Assembly (NCBI GenBank): GCA_041394245.1
Contig: JAWKIR010000003.1
Span: 744,001 to 808,000 of the forward strand
Length of the DNA stretch: 64,000 nt
Direction of reading: 5' to 3'
Origin: Acidimicrobiales bacterium
GTDB lineage: Bacteria > Actinomycetota > Acidimicrobiia > Acidimicrobiales > Aldehydirespiratoraceae
Position numbers and translations under genes: made by a program. Shown here in pieces: positions 1 through 8,309 of this stretch (positions are counted from its first letter, which is position 1; the number at the start of each line of letters is the position of its first letter). The notes beneath the pieces were generated by a model. The model did not search any database. It saw only the letters and a program-made list of their open reading frames with translations, and had not been told where the DNA came from.

Positions 1-243
1 CCGACGGACGGGGATCCAGCGACGGTCGCAGCCGGCGAGCATGAGTTCGGCGGTCTCGATCGCTCGCTGCTGCAGCGATGTGTGCACGACGTCGGGGAGC
101 AGAGCCGCCTCGGTCAGCATCGGGCCGGCAGCACGGGCTTCGGCCCGCCCCTTCTCGATCAGCGGGCAGTCGTACCAACCGGTGAAGAGGTTGAGCTCGT
201 TCCATTCGGAACGCCCATGGCGGACGAGAATCAGGTCGTACAT
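1..243 (-). CDS. gpmA: 2,3-bisphosphoglycerate-dependent phosphoglycerate mutase, N-terminal part
   Basis: The first 81 codons of a glycolytic phosphoglycerate mutase, which interconverts 3- and 2-phosphoglycerate in the cytosol. The rest of the gene lies beyond base 1. The reverse strand reads LVRHGRSEWNELN at residues 6-18, containing the RHG phosphohistidine motif, followed by FTGWYDCPLIEKG at 20-32, which is typical of the cofactor-dependent (dPGM) branch of the family. A TAGCCT box ends 7 nt before the ATG and no Shine-Dalgarno sequence is visible, so the mRNA may be leaderless. It is divergent from the SDR gene at 289 with a 45-bp gap. Confidence 0.88.
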   Translation of the reverse strand, partial: MYDLILVRHGRSEWNELNLFTGWYDCPLIEKGRAEARAAGPMLTEAALLPDVVHTSLQQRAIETAELMLAGCDRRWIPVRR

Positions 244-250
244 GGGCTGC

Positions 251-256
251 AGGCTA
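251..256 (-). promoter_or_regulatory. -10 box of leaderless gpmA promoter
   Basis: TAGCCT on the minus strand, 7 nt before the ATG at 243. Spacing and hexamer match the TANNNT pattern found before many genes here. Confidence 0.45.
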
Positions 257-288
257 TCCGCCGACGCGTTCGGGCTAGAAAGGCGGCC

Positions 289-1098
289 ATGAAGAGCTTC
301 ACCGACAAGGTCGTCGTCGTGACCGGCGCGGGCTCCGGCATGGGTCGGGCCTACGCGATCGAGTTCGAGAAGGAGGGGGCGAAGCTGTCGCTCTGCGACA
401 TCGACCCGGTCGGTCTGCAGCAGACGGTCGATGCGCTGCGGCGATCGGGTGGCGATCGGGTGTTCTCCGCCGTCGTGGACGTGGCCGACGAGGACGCGAT
501 GAACGACTTCGCCGATCGATCGAGGGCCGCGCTCGGCAACGCCCATGTGGTGATCAACAACGCGGGCATCGCCGGTTCGATGCTGCCCGGGGTCGAGACC
601 TCGGTGAAGGACCTCGACCGCGTGTTCTCGGTCAACTTCTACGGTGTCGTTCACGGCACGCTCGCCTTCATGCCCCAGCTCCAGGTCAACCGCGAGGCCG
701 CACTGGTCAACGTGTCGAGCATCTTCGGGATGATCGGTGTGCCCGGCAATGCCGACTATTGCGCGACCAAGTTCGCGGTTCGGGGCTACACCGAGTCGCT
801 CATGGCGGAACTCGACGGGTCCCACATCCAGGTCCACCTGGTGCATCCGGGCGGTATCGCCACCAACATCGTGAAGGGCACGACCGCCGAGGCGGATGCG
901 AAGGATCTGCTCACCACCCCGCCGAGCGAGATCGCGGTCAAGGTCATCGAGGCGATCCGGAAGAACCGTCGGCGGGTGGTGTTCGGCAACGCGGCTCGTC
1001 CGGCGCGCTTCGCGTCGAACTTCATGCCGTTGGGCGCGGTCGCCCGGATGCTGCGGAAGGGTGTCGAGCGGGGTCGGGGCCCGGGCGCGCCGAGCTGA
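289..1098 (+). CDS. short-chain dehydrogenase/reductase
   Basis: A 269-residue classical SDR, predicted to be an NAD(P)-dependent alcohol/ketone oxidoreductase; the substrate cannot be read from sequence. The Rossmann glycine motif TGAGSGMG is at residues 12-19, NNAG follows the fourth strand, and the catalytic YCATK supplies Tyr and Lys, with VSS (the catalytic Ser) upstream. I chose the ATG at 289 because it sits directly before the nucleotide-binding strand; the reading frame stays open upstream but that stretch overlaps gpmA and looks non-coding. An AAAGG lies about 6 nt before the start, and TAGAAA could serve as a -10 for a very short leader. The C-terminal 40 residues are basic, as in several mycobacterial-type SDRs. 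Confidence 0.85.
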   Translation: MKSFTDKVVVVTGAGSGMGRAYAIEFEKEGAKLSLCDIDPVGLQQTVDALRRSGGDRVFSAVVDVADEDAMNDFADRSRAALGNAHVVINNAGIAGSMLPGVETSVKDLDRVFSVNFYGVVHGTLAFMPQLQVNREAALVNVSSIFGMIGVPGNADYCATKFAVRGYTESLMAELDGSHIQVHLVHPGGIATNIVKGTTAEADAKDLLTTPPSEIAVKVIEAIRKNRRRVVFGNAARPARFASNFMPLGAVARMLRKGVERGRGPGAPS

Positions 1099-1101
1099 CG
1101 C

Positions 1102-2856
1102 TCAGTCGTCGTCGTTCACGAAGCCGAGTCCGATGCCCCACCATCCGCCGATGCGGGCGTTGGTGGGATTGCGGAACAGCACTCCCGCCCACTCGAACGG
1201 CTCGGTCACGTCGTCGTCGAGGAGTTCGAGTTCGATCGTGGCATCGACCTGGCCGGGCTGGAACGTCACCACGCCGCTGCCGGGAGCGATGTCGGTCCCC
1301 AACTCGGCCCATCCCGGGGCCTGCACGGGAGGCGTGTGCCAGTCGACCCGGACCGTCTGATCCGACGGGTGCGACAGTCGGACGGGGATGGTGATCACGC
1401 CATCGCCCTCGGTCACCTCGGCGCTGCCGGGGATGACTGCCGGGGTGTCGGGCACCTCGCACGGTTCCAGCGGACCGAGAACGGGGTGGGAGAGGTCGGC
1501 CGGCGGTGAGGAGATCGGTGCGCCCAGCGGTTCGAAGGTCGCGGCGATCACCCAGATGAGGCCCAACCGGGGAGGTTGGGTTCCCTCGCAGATCCCGACC
1601 GGCCGGCCGTGGCTCGTGTTGCCCTCGACGGTCAGTTGGTCGAAGCCGTGGATCCAGCGGATCGGGCTCTCGTTGCCGGTGACGTCGAGAGTGTTGCCGA
1701 CGATCGACGTCCGGATGACCGGCTCGCCGAGCACGGTGGTGCGGTACTCCGTTCCCACGATGATGCCGTGGTGCGACGGGTCGCCCGACCTGATCGTGTT
1801 GCCCTCGATCGTCGTGCCGTCGTCCTCGACCCGGATGGGATACGTGACGTCGACGAACTCGTTGCCGACGATCGTGTTGTCGGCGGCGTAGTCGCGGGTG
1901 ACGCGCTGGAGGGGGCCCTCGAGGAAGGCGGGCTTGGTGCACTCCATCGGGAGGGTGTTCTCCGCCATGCGCTGACCGACCCACACGCCGTTGAGTCCGC
2001 CGGTGAACGTGTTGCCCTCGATCAGGTTGCGATCCGAGGGCCAGCGACGGTCGAACCACACGCCGGAATCCGGGAACTCTCCGCAGTTCGTGTAGAGCAG
2101 GATGCCGCCGTGGCTGTTGCCCTCGAAGGAGTTGCCGACCACGACGTTCTCGTAGCTGCCGTCGATGGCGAGTCCTTCCCGCCCGATTCCCCACCACCGG
2201 AACCGCAGGCCGCCGAACTCGTCGACCTGGCCGCCGGGGCCGTTCTCGCGATACCCGTTGTCGTGGATCCGGTTCCCCTCGACGAGGGTACGACGGCTGC
2301 CGGTCTCCAGATAGATACCCGCACTGCCCGTGCCCTCGATCACGTTGTCGCGGATCGTGGCATCGCTCACGTAGCCGTCGATGAACACCCCGACGCCACG
2401 TGAGTTCCGGAACTCGTTGTCCTCGATGACGACCCCGGTCAAGCCGTTGTCGTACTCGACCCCCGGCTGCAGGTCGCGGAAGCCGACACGGGTGACGCGG
2501 AGGTTGTTGAGGAACCCCTCGACTCGGCAGTTGCGGACCACCACGTCGCTCATCGCCGTGTCCGTCGGCGACGAGATCTCGATGCCGCGGCCGCCGCCGT
2601 CGCTGCGGATCAGGGCACCGCGGCAATCCAGGACGACGTCGGAAGCCGTGATGTCGAACCCTCCGGTCCACACGCAGCCCGGATCGAGATCGGTGCTCGT
2701 GGTGAGTTCGTGACGGACATCGGCGGTGGAGCAGTCGAGTGCGATGGCGGTCGACGCCTCGGCGTCGTCCCCGGCGCCGGCCGGCGTGATCGGTCCCAGG
2801 ATGCCGAGAACCGCCAACGCGAGAATTGTCGGGCAGGAAACCACGCAACGTCGCAT
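1102..2856 (-). CDS. exported right-handed beta-helix protein with C-terminal Calx-beta domain
   Basis: A 584-residue predicted secreted protein. Residues 1-27 form a signal peptide (two Arg, then a hydrophobic VVSCPTILALAVLGIL core, then PAGAG). From about 60 to 430 the chain repeats the parallel beta-helix pattern of short strands with Asn/Gly turns (IEDNEF, IRDNVI, VEGNRI, IEGNTF, IVGNTL), resembling NosD/PbH1 carbohydrate-binding or lyase folds. The last 110 residues (TEGDGVITIPVRL to LELLDDDVTEP) look like a Calx-beta domain. I moved the start to the ATG at 2856 because the 30 codons before it are Arg-rich and precede the signal peptide. Substrate unknown. It is divergent from dnaK, with a HAIR site between. 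Confidence 0.75.
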   Translation of the reverse strand: MRRCVVSCPTILALAVLGILGPITPAGAGDDAEASTAIALDCSTADVRHELTTSTDLDPGCVWTGGFDITASDVVLDCRGALIRSDGGGRGIEISSPTDTAMSDVVVRNCRVEGFLNNLRVTRVGFRDLQPGVEYDNGLTGVVIEDNEFRNSRGVGVFIDGYVSDATIRDNVIEGTGSAGIYLETGSRRTLVEGNRIHDNGYRENGPGGQVDEFGGLRFRWWGIGREGLAIDGSYENVVVGNSFEGNSHGGILLYTNCGEFPDSGVWFDRRWPSDRNLIEGNTFTGGLNGVWVGQRMAENTLPMECTKPAFLEGPLQRVTRDYAADNTIVGNEFVDVTYPIRVEDDGTTIEGNTIRSGDPSHHGIIVGTEYRTTVLGEPVIRTSIVGNTLDVTGNESPIRWIHGFDQLTVEGNTSHGRPVGICEGTQPPRLGLIWVIAATFEPLGAPISSPPADLSHPVLGPLEPCEVPDTPAVIPGSAEVTEGDGVITIPVRLSHPSDQTVRVDWHTPPVQAPGWAELGTDIAPGSGVVTFQPGQVDATIELELLDDDVTEPFEWAGVLFRNPTNARIGGWWGIGLGFVNDDD

Positions 2857-2930
2857 CCCGCAGTATTGATCGCGGCGCGTCCTCTTCGCCACCCTGCGTC
2901 GTCGGGCCGGCGTTCGGGCGAGCCGCCAAA

Positions 2931-2951
2931 CCTGATAACAACACACTCAAC
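2931..2951 (+). promoter_or_regulatory. HAIR-like HspR operator upstream of dnaK
   Basis: CCTGATA-N7-ACTCAAC, compared with the HAIR consensus CTTGAGT-N7-ACTCAAG. The right half matches 6 of 7 and the left half 4 of 7. It lies 86 bp before the dnaK start. Its reverse-strand left half (GTTGAGT) is identical to that of the site before clpB. HspR itself is encoded at 6579. Confidence 0.55.
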
Positions 2952-3036
2952 TTTTCGGTGTTGATGGGAATTTCGGTCGGTATGGTGCGGTTCAAGCACC
3001 TGTACTCCCCCAGACACCAGAGAAAGAGCGTGTTCC

Positions 3037-4869
3037 ATGCCCAAGGCAGTCGGTATCGATCTCGGCACCACCAACTCCGTCGTTTCCGTCCTCGAGGGCG
3101 GCGACCCCGTCGTCATCCCCAATGCCGAGGGCTCCCGCACCACTCCGTCCGTCGTGGCGTTCGCCAAGGACGGCGAGGTCCTCGTCGGTGAGGTCGCCAA
3201 GCGGCAGGCCATCACCAATCCCGGTCGCACCATCCGTTCGGTCAAGCGCCACATGGGCACCAACTGGACCATCGACATCGATGGCAAGGCCTACAACCCC
3301 CAGGAGATCTCGGCCCGCGTGCTCATGAAGCTGAAGCGTGACGCCGAGGAGTACCTGGGCGACACGGTCACCCAGGCCGTCATCACGGTGCCCGCGTACT
3401 TCGACGACGCCCAGCGCACCGCGACCCAGGAGGCCGGTCAGGTCGCCGGGCTCGAGGTCCTGCGCATCATCAACGAGCCGACGGCGGCCGCGCTGGCCTA
3501 CGGCCTCGACAAGGAGCAGACCGAGCAGACCATCCTCGTGTTCGACCTCGGCGGTGGCACCTTCGACGTGTCGGTGCTCGAGCTCGGCGATGGCGTGTTC
3601 GAGGTGAAGTCGACCGCCGGCGACACGAAGCTCGGCGGTGACGACTGGGACGATGCCGTCATCAACTGGCTCGCCGACTCGTTCAAGAACGACCACGGCG
3701 TCGATCTCCGGTCCGATCCGATGGCCGCGCAGCGTCTGAAGGAAGCGGCCGAGAAGGCCAAGATCGAACTGAGCCAGACCCAGTCGACCCACGTCAACCT
3801 TCCCTTCATCACGGCGACCGATTCCGGTCCGCTGCACCTCGACTACGAGCTGACGCGCAGCAAGTTCCAGGAGATGACCTCCGACCTGCTGGCCCGCTGC
3901 CGCAAGCCCTTCGAGCAGGCCATCAAGGACGCCGGACTCAGCAAGGGCGAGATCGACCATGTCGTGCTCGTGGGTGGTTCGACCCGAATGCCCGCTGTGA
4001 CCGAACTGGTCAAGGAGCTCACCGGCTCCGAGCCCAACAAGACCGTCAACCCCGACGAAGTCGTGGCGATCGGTGCGTCCGTCCAGGCCGGCGTGCTCAA
4101 GGGCGAGGTCAAGGACGTGCTGCTCCTCGACGTGACCCCGCTGTCGCTCGGCATCGAGACCAAGGGCGGTGTCATGACCACCCTGATCGAGCGCAACACC
4201 ACCATCCCCACCCGCAAGAGCGAGACCTTCACCACGGCCGAGGACAACCAGCCGTCGGTCGAGATCCACGTGCTCCAGGGTGAGCGGGAGATGGCGCAGT
4301 ACAACAAGACGCTCGGCAAGTTCCAGCTCGTCGACCTGCCCCCGGCGCCCCGCGGCGTGCCCCAGATCGAGGTCGTCTTCGACATCGACGCCAACGGCAT
4401 CGTCCACGTCAGCGCCAAGGACAACGCGACCAACAAGGAGCAGTCGATGACCATCACCGGTCAGAGCTCGCTCTCCGACGACGTCATCGAGCAGATGGTG
4501 AAGGACGCCGAGGCGCATGCCGAGGAGGACCGCAAGCGCAAGGAAGAGGCGGAGATCCGCAACACCGCCGACACCCTCGTCTACCAGACCGAGAAGCTGC
4601 TCAAGGACCAGGCCGACAACGTCAGCGACGACGAGAAGTCGACCATCGAGGCGAAGCTCGAGGGTCTCAAGACGGCGCTGGACGGCACCGACCTCGAGGC
4701 GATCAAGGACGCCACCGAAGGTCTGATGTCGGCCAGCCAGGAGTTCGGCCAGCGTCTCTACGAAGCGGCCGCGGCGCAGGAGCGCCAGGCAGAGTCGGCC
4801 GCGAGCACCCCTGACGACGACGAGGTCGTCGACGCCGAGATCATCGAGGACGACGGCGAGGCATCGTGA
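3037..4869 (+). CDS. dnaK: molecular chaperone DnaK (Hsp70)
   Basis: A 610-residue ATP-dependent Hsp70 that binds exposed hydrophobic peptides and cycles with DnaJ and GrpE. The N-terminal phosphate loop IDLGTTNSVV is at residues 6-15, the second phosphate motif DLGGGTFDVSVLE near 170, and the substrate-binding beta domain starts near 365 after the DVTPLSLGIE linker. The tail is acidic (DDDEVVDAEIIEDD), as in other actinobacterial DnaK. Full length for the actinobacterial form. First gene of a dnaK-grpE-dnaJ-hspR operon; its stop overlaps the grpE start by 3 nt. Control by HspR through the HAIR-like site at 2931 is inferred. Confidence 0.97.
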   Translation: MPKAVGIDLGTTNSVVSVLEGGDPVVIPNAEGSRTTPSVVAFAKDGEVLVGEVAKRQAITNPGRTIRSVKRHMGTNWTIDIDGKAYNPQEISARVLMKLKRDAEEYLGDTVTQAVITVPAYFDDAQRTATQEAGQVAGLEVLRIINEPTAAALAYGLDKEQTEQTILVFDLGGGTFDVSVLELGDGVFEVKSTAGDTKLGGDDWDDAVINWLADSFKNDHGVDLRSDPMAAQRLKEAAEKAKIELSQTQSTHVNLPFITATDSGPLHLDYELTRSKFQEMTSDLLARCRKPFEQAIKDAGLSKGEIDHVVLVGGSTRMPAVTELVKELTGSEPNKTVNPDEVVAIGASVQAGVLKGEVKDVLLLDVTPLSLGIETKGGVMTTLIERNTTIPTRKSETFTTAEDNQPSVEIHVLQGEREMAQYNKTLGKFQLVDLPPAPRGVPQIEVVFDIDANGIVHVSAKDNATNKEQSMTITGQSSLSDDVIEQMVKDAEAHAEEDRKRKEEAEIRNTADTLVYQTEKLLKDQADNVSDDEKSTIEAKLEGLKTALDGTDLEAIKDATEGLMSASQEFGQRLYEAAAAQERQAESAASTPDDDEVVDAEIIEDDGEAS

Positions 4870-5411
4870 GCAACGACCAACGCGAGCCCGACGAGGCCGC
4901 GACGATCGACCCGTCCGGGTCGGATGAGCCCCCCGCATCCGGCCCGGACGGCGTCGACGGCGCTGCCCTGACGGTCGAGGAACTGGTCGCGACCCTCGAA
5001 GCAGTGACCGCCGAGCGGGACCAGCATCTCGCCGATCTCCAGCGGGTCAGCGCCGACTTCGCCAACTTCCGCAAGCAGACCGAGAAGCGCAACGCCGACA
5101 TCGCCGCCCAAGCCGGGTCGCGGGTCGCCGAGGCGCTCCTCCCCGTGCTCGACGCGTGCGACGCGGCAGCCCACCAGGGCGTCGAGGGCGTCGAGCCCAT
5201 CGCCGCCCAGCTCCACGGGATCCTGCAGGGATCGGGGTTGGAGCTCATCTCCGACCAGTCCGAGCCCTTCGATCCCAACCGCCACGAGGCGGCGATGAGC
5301 GAACCGGGCGACGAAGGCCAGGAGGTCGCCGTCGTCGCGGAGGTGCTCCGCAAGGGGTACGCGTGGAACGGCCGCGTGCTGCGAGCAGCAATGGTCCGGG
5401 TCAAGGGTTGA
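4866..5411 (+). CDS. grpE: nucleotide exchange factor GrpE
   Basis: A 181-residue DnaK nucleotide-exchange factor. The first 40 residues are acidic and low-complexity, followed by a coiled-coil helix (EELVATLEAVTAERDQHLA) and the conserved core RVSADFANFRKQTEKR. The C-terminal beta domain contains FDPNRHEAAM and VVAEVLRKGYAWNGRVLRAAMV, diagnostic of the family. Translation starts at a GTG that overlaps the dnaK stop (GTGAG), so it is probably coupled to dnaK translation. A 49-nt gap with a strong ribosome-binding site separates it from dnaJ. Confidence 0.95.
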   Translation: MSNDQREPDEAATIDPSGSDEPPASGPDGVDGAALTVEELVATLEAVTAERDQHLADLQRVSADFANFRKQTEKRNADIAAQAGSRVAEALLPVLDACDAAAHQGVEGVEPIAAQLHGILQGSGLELISDQSEPFDPNRHEAAMSEPGDEGQEVAVVAEVLRKGYAWNGRVLRAAMVRVKG

Positions 5412-5460
5412 GCATCACGGCGTCGACGACCGGCGAGTGACGAGACGAAGGAGGTGACAC

Positions 5461-6576
5461 ATGGCCGCAGAACCCCAGAAGGAATGGTTCGAGAAGGACT
5501 ACTACAAGACGCTCGGCGTCGATGAGAAGGCTTCGGCCAAGGAGATCACCAAGGCGTATCGCAAGCTCGCCCGTGAGCTGCACCCCGACGCCAACCCCGG
5601 CGATGTCGCCGCGGAGGAACGCTTCAAAGAGGTGTCGTCCGCCTACGACGTCGTCGGCGACGAGGAGAAGCGGGCCAAGTACGACGAGGTTCGGCGTCTC
5701 GGCCCGATGGCCGGCGGGTTCGGCCGTGCCGGTGGCGGCCCCGACGGTGGCTTCAATGTCGGTTTCGACGACATCGGAGATCTGCTGGGTGGGCTCTTCG
5801 GCCGAGGCGGGCGCGCCCCCCGCGGCGGTCCGCAGCAGCAGTCTCGTGCCCAGCAAGGTGTCGACCTCGAAGCCGACCTGACCCTCGATTTCGACGACGC
5901 CGTGAAGGGTCTCGAAACCACCATCACGCTGACGAGCGAGGCAACCTGCCACACCTGCGCCGGGACCGGCTCGAAGCCGGGCTCCAAGCCCGAGACCTGC
6001 AGGGTCTGCAAGGGAAAAGGCGTCCAAGACGAGAACCAGGGCCTCTTCTCCTTCAGTCGACCCTGCTCGGCGTGCGGCGGTCGCGGGACGATCATCACCG
6101 ATCCGTGCACCACGTGTCGCGGAATCGGTGTCGAGGTTCGCCCGCGCGATGTCAAGGTCCGTATCCCGGCCGGGGTCAAGTCCGGCCAGAAGATCCGCCT
6201 CAAGGGCAGGGGCGGTCCCGGCCGTGCCGGTGGTCCTCCCGGCGATCTCTACGTGCGGGTCAAGGTGGCCGATCATCCGTTGTTCGGTCGTTCGGGCAAG
6301 GACCTCACGATCGATGTGCCGATCACCTTCGCAGAGGCGGCTCTCGGCGCCGACGTGAAGGTGCCGACCCTCGATGCCGATCCCGTCACGATCCGGATCC
6401 CGCCCGGAACCGCCACCGGAAAGACCTTCCGTCTGCGGGGCAAGGCCGGTGCCGGCGACCTCCTCGCCACGGTCGTCGTGTCGGTGCCCCCCACACTCTC
6501 CGACGAACAGCGCCGGGCGATCGAGGCGTTCGCTGCGGCGTCGCCCGAGTCGCCCCGATCTCACCTGGGAGTCTGA
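5461..6576 (+). CDS. dnaJ: co-chaperone DnaJ (Hsp40)
   Basis: A 371-residue class I J-protein that stimulates the DnaK ATPase. The J domain contains HPD at residues 41-43, followed by a Gly-rich linker (about 80-130). Four CxxCxGxG zinc-binding repeats then occur (CHTCAGTG, CRVCKGKG, CSACGGRG, CTTCRGIG) from about 163 to 230, ahead of the C-terminal substrate-binding barrels. An AAGGAGGTG sequence lies 6 nt before the ATG, one of the strongest ribosome-binding sites in the window. Third gene of the chaperone operon, 2 nt before hspR. Confidence 0.96.
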   Translation: MAAEPQKEWFEKDYYKTLGVDEKASAKEITKAYRKLARELHPDANPGDVAAEERFKEVSSAYDVVGDEEKRAKYDEVRRLGPMAGGFGRAGGGPDGGFNVGFDDIGDLLGGLFGRGGRAPRGGPQQQSRAQQGVDLEADLTLDFDDAVKGLETTITLTSEATCHTCAGTGSKPGSKPETCRVCKGKGVQDENQGLFSFSRPCSACGGRGTIITDPCTTCRGIGVEVRPRDVKVRIPAGVKSGQKIRLKGRGGPGRAGGPPGDLYVRVKVADHPLFGRSGKDLTIDVPITFAEAALGADVKVPTLDADPVTIRIPPGTATGKTFRLRGKAGAGDLLATVVVSVPPTLSDEQRRAIEAFAAASPESPRSHLGV

Positions 6577-6578
6577 TC

Positions 6579-6965
6579 ATGGATCACGAACGGTTCCATC
6601 GCGCGGTCTACGTCATCTCCGTCGCTGCCGAGCTCGCCGGGGTGCATCCCCAGACGCTTCGGATCTACGAGCGAAAGGGCCTCGTCGATCCGGCCCGCAC
6701 CGGCGGCGGTAGTCGGCGCTACAGCGACGCCGACATCGCCCTGCTCCAGCGGATCCAGGAGCTCACCAACGACGGTCTCAATCTCGCCGGCGTGAAGCGG
6801 GTGCTCGATCTCGAGGCCCGGGTGGCGCAGCTCGAAGCCGAGCTCGCCCATCGCGAAACGGCGACGTCGGTCGCCGTCGACCAGGTGCATCGCCAGTACC
6901 GCCGCGATCTGGTTCCCATGCCGCCGCGCAGCATCACGCTCTACCGGCGGGCCCGGAGCGGCTGA
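6579..6965 (+). CDS. hspR: MerR-family heat-shock repressor HspR
   Basis: A 128-residue MerR-type DNA-binding protein. The N-terminal winged helix contains VISVAAELAGVHPQTLRIYE (about residues 12-31) and SRRYSDADIALL, and a dimerising helix (VKRVLDLEARVAQLEAELA) follows. Position directly after dnaJ in a dnaK operon is the hallmark of HspR, which in Streptomyces and Mycobacterium binds HAIR sequences and uses DnaK as co-repressor. HAIR-like sites occur before dnaK (2931) and clpB (11381), so its likely regulon lies within this window. Autoregulation as the last gene of its own operon is inferred. Confidence 0.92.
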   Translation: MDHERFHRAVYVISVAAELAGVHPQTLRIYERKGLVDPARTGGGSRRYSDADIALLQRIQELTNDGLNLAGVKRVLDLEARVAQLEAELAHRETATSVAVDQVHRQYRRDLVPMPPRSITLYRRARSG

Positions 6966-6969
6966 GGCG

Positions 6970-7359
6970 TCAGCCGAGCGATCGGGTCCGCAGCCGGGTG
7001 AGTGCGTCGCGCACCGCCTGCACCGCGGCGTCGTCGTCGATGTGGAGCTGGTACACGGCGACGGCGAAGGAGTCGCTCGCCTGTTCGAGTGCCGCCTCCG
7101 CCTGCGCAGCAGCCGCCGGGCGGGGCGAGCGGACGAAGCTGCCGGCGCGCCCTCGTGTCTCGATGAGCGCCTCGCTCTCGAGGAGCTGGAACGCCCGCTC
7201 GACGCTTCCCTTCGACAGTCCAAGGTCGGCGGCGAGCTGGCGAATGGTGGGGAGCTGCACGCCGGCGCGGAGCGCACCGGACGCGACCATGCGTTCGATC
7301 TGGCTGCGGATCTGTTCGTAGACCGGCACCGGGTCGTTCGCATCGACGTGGAGGATCAC
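6970..7359 (-). CDS. GntR-family regulator (YtrA-like)
   Basis: A 129-residue repressor-type protein with an N-terminal GntR winged helix-turn-helix. It begins PVYEQIRSQIERMVASG, then LPTIRQLAADLGLSKGSVER (recognition helix near residues 45-55) and IETRGRAGSFV. The C-terminal segment is short and helical, without a FadR or UTRA effector domain, as in the YtrA subgroup. Start is a GTG overlapping the stop of the upstream membrane-protein gene (7356) by 4 nt, so the two are co-translated. The likely operator is the 18-bp palindrome at 8284. YtrA-type regulators usually control neighbouring membrane or ABC-transport genes. Confidence 0.85.
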   Translation of the reverse strand: MILHVDANDPVPVYEQIRSQIERMVASGALRAGVQLPTIRQLAADLGLSKGSVERAFQLLESEALIETRGRAGSFVRSPRPAAAAQAEAALEQASDSFAVAVYQLHIDDDAAVQAVRDALTRLRTRSLG

Positions 7360-8243
7360 GTCGCGATTCTCAGTGTGATGGTGATGAGCGCGAGGATCCC
7401 GACGCCGGCGAGGACCAATGACACGACCCGTGCCCCGGACGGTTGGAGTCCGACGCGCCGTGCCGTTTCCGTCATGCCGAACGAACGGTTCCGTCGCCAC
7501 CACACGAACGCGACCACGAGGCACGCGATGGTGGCCCAGTTCAGGATGGTGAGCCCGGGGGTGAGTAGGCGGTACTGCCACGAGACGACGATCAACTCCA
7601 GCGTGACGACGGGTCGCCCGAGCCCGACCGACGCGGCCATCCGCCGGATGTCGTCGTCGGCAGCTGCGAGCTCGGCGGGGAGCGCGGGACGAGGCCGCAG
7701 CGCGATCCGGGTCACGGACCATCGGCGGATGCCGCGCAGGGCCACGACGATCGCGGCGAGGGCCACGACGCCCACTGCGGCGGCGTCGAGAACTGCGGAC
7801 AGGGCGACCGCCGCGATCGCGGCTGCGGCGACGGCCCGTTCCCGCTCGAGCGAGACCGCGTCGTCGTAGTCGTGCGGTGTCCGGACATCGAGCGAGACGA
7901 TGCGCGTGGCGTTCGGACGGCGGAAGCGGAACACCTCGGCCACGATCGATCCGGCGACGGAACCACCGAGTGCCACGGAGGCGACGAGGGTCAGGTCGAG
8001 GCTCCATCCGTCGTCCTGTCCGAGGTCGGCGGCGATCGTGGCGATGAGCAGCGCGAGGGTCCACCCGACGATCGCTCCGGCCAGCCGGTAGCGGCGGGAG
8101 CGGGCGAAGAAGCGTTCGTAGAGCGCTCGCTCGGGACCGGTGGAGGTCAACGTGCCCAGGTTGGCGACCGACACGGATGAACTCCGGACCGTCATGGCGA
8201 TGATCGCGGCGATCACGATCAGGGAGAGCGAAGCGAGTGCCAT
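7356..8243 (-). CDS. multi-pass membrane protein paired with GntR regulator
   Basis: A 295-residue predicted integral membrane protein that I cannot assign to a named family. It has an N-terminal hydrophobic segment (LASLSLIVIAAIIAMTV), helices near 55-75 and 85-105, a pair in the middle (AIAAVALSAVLDAAAVGVVALAAIVVAL is broken by Asp), and two C-terminal segments (ILNWATIACLVVAFVWW and VVSLVLAGVGILALITITL). Loops are Arg-rich. GAGGA lies 8 nt before the ATG. It is the first gene of a two-gene operon with the GntR regulator, which suggests that regulator controls its expression from the palindrome 41 bp upstream. Confidence 0.7.
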   Translation of the reverse strand: MALASLSLIVIAAIIAMTVRSSSVSVANLGTLTSTGPERALYERFFARSRRYRLAGAIVGWTLALLIATIAADLGQDDGWSLDLTLVASVALGGSVAGSIVAEVFRFRRPNATRIVSLDVRTPHDYDDAVSLERERAVAAAAIAAVALSAVLDAAAVGVVALAAIVVALRGIRRWSVTRIALRPRPALPAELAAADDDIRRMAASVGLGRPVVTLELIVVSWQYRLLTPGLTILNWATIACLVVAFVWWRRNRSFGMTETARRVGLQPSGARVVSLVLAGVGILALITITLRIAT

Positions 8244-8283
8244 CGGATTCCTCGGGTTCGGGATGAAAGGGCTTGCTTTGACC

Positions 8284-8301
8284 TATTGTCCTAGGACAAT
8301 A
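8284..8301. promoter_or_regulatory. 18-bp perfect palindrome, candidate GntR operator
   Basis: TATTGTCCTAGGACAATA is a perfect inverted repeat centred on CTAG, in the 66-bp gap between two divergent genes. Its right end overlaps a plausible -10 (CAATAT, 8297-8302) for the plus-strand gene. CTAG-centred palindromes are typical of GntR operators such as DasR sites. Confidence 0.6.
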
Positions 8302-8309
8302 TGACAAAC

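Noticed and set aside
2939..2963. Alternative inverted repeat CAACAC-N13-GTGTTG before dnaK
   Set aside because: The HAIR register at 2931-2951 gives better agreement with a known operator and with the clpB site.
1022..2995. Arg-rich second frame running through the beta-helix gene on the minus strand
   Set aside because: Overlaps in another phase of the same strand; composition is that of a shifted GC-rich frame.
2992..4938. Long open frame of about 650 codons antisense to dnaK
   Set aside because: Frame opposite a highly GC3-biased gene; its translation is low-complexity Leu/Val/Gly/Asp and has no domain.
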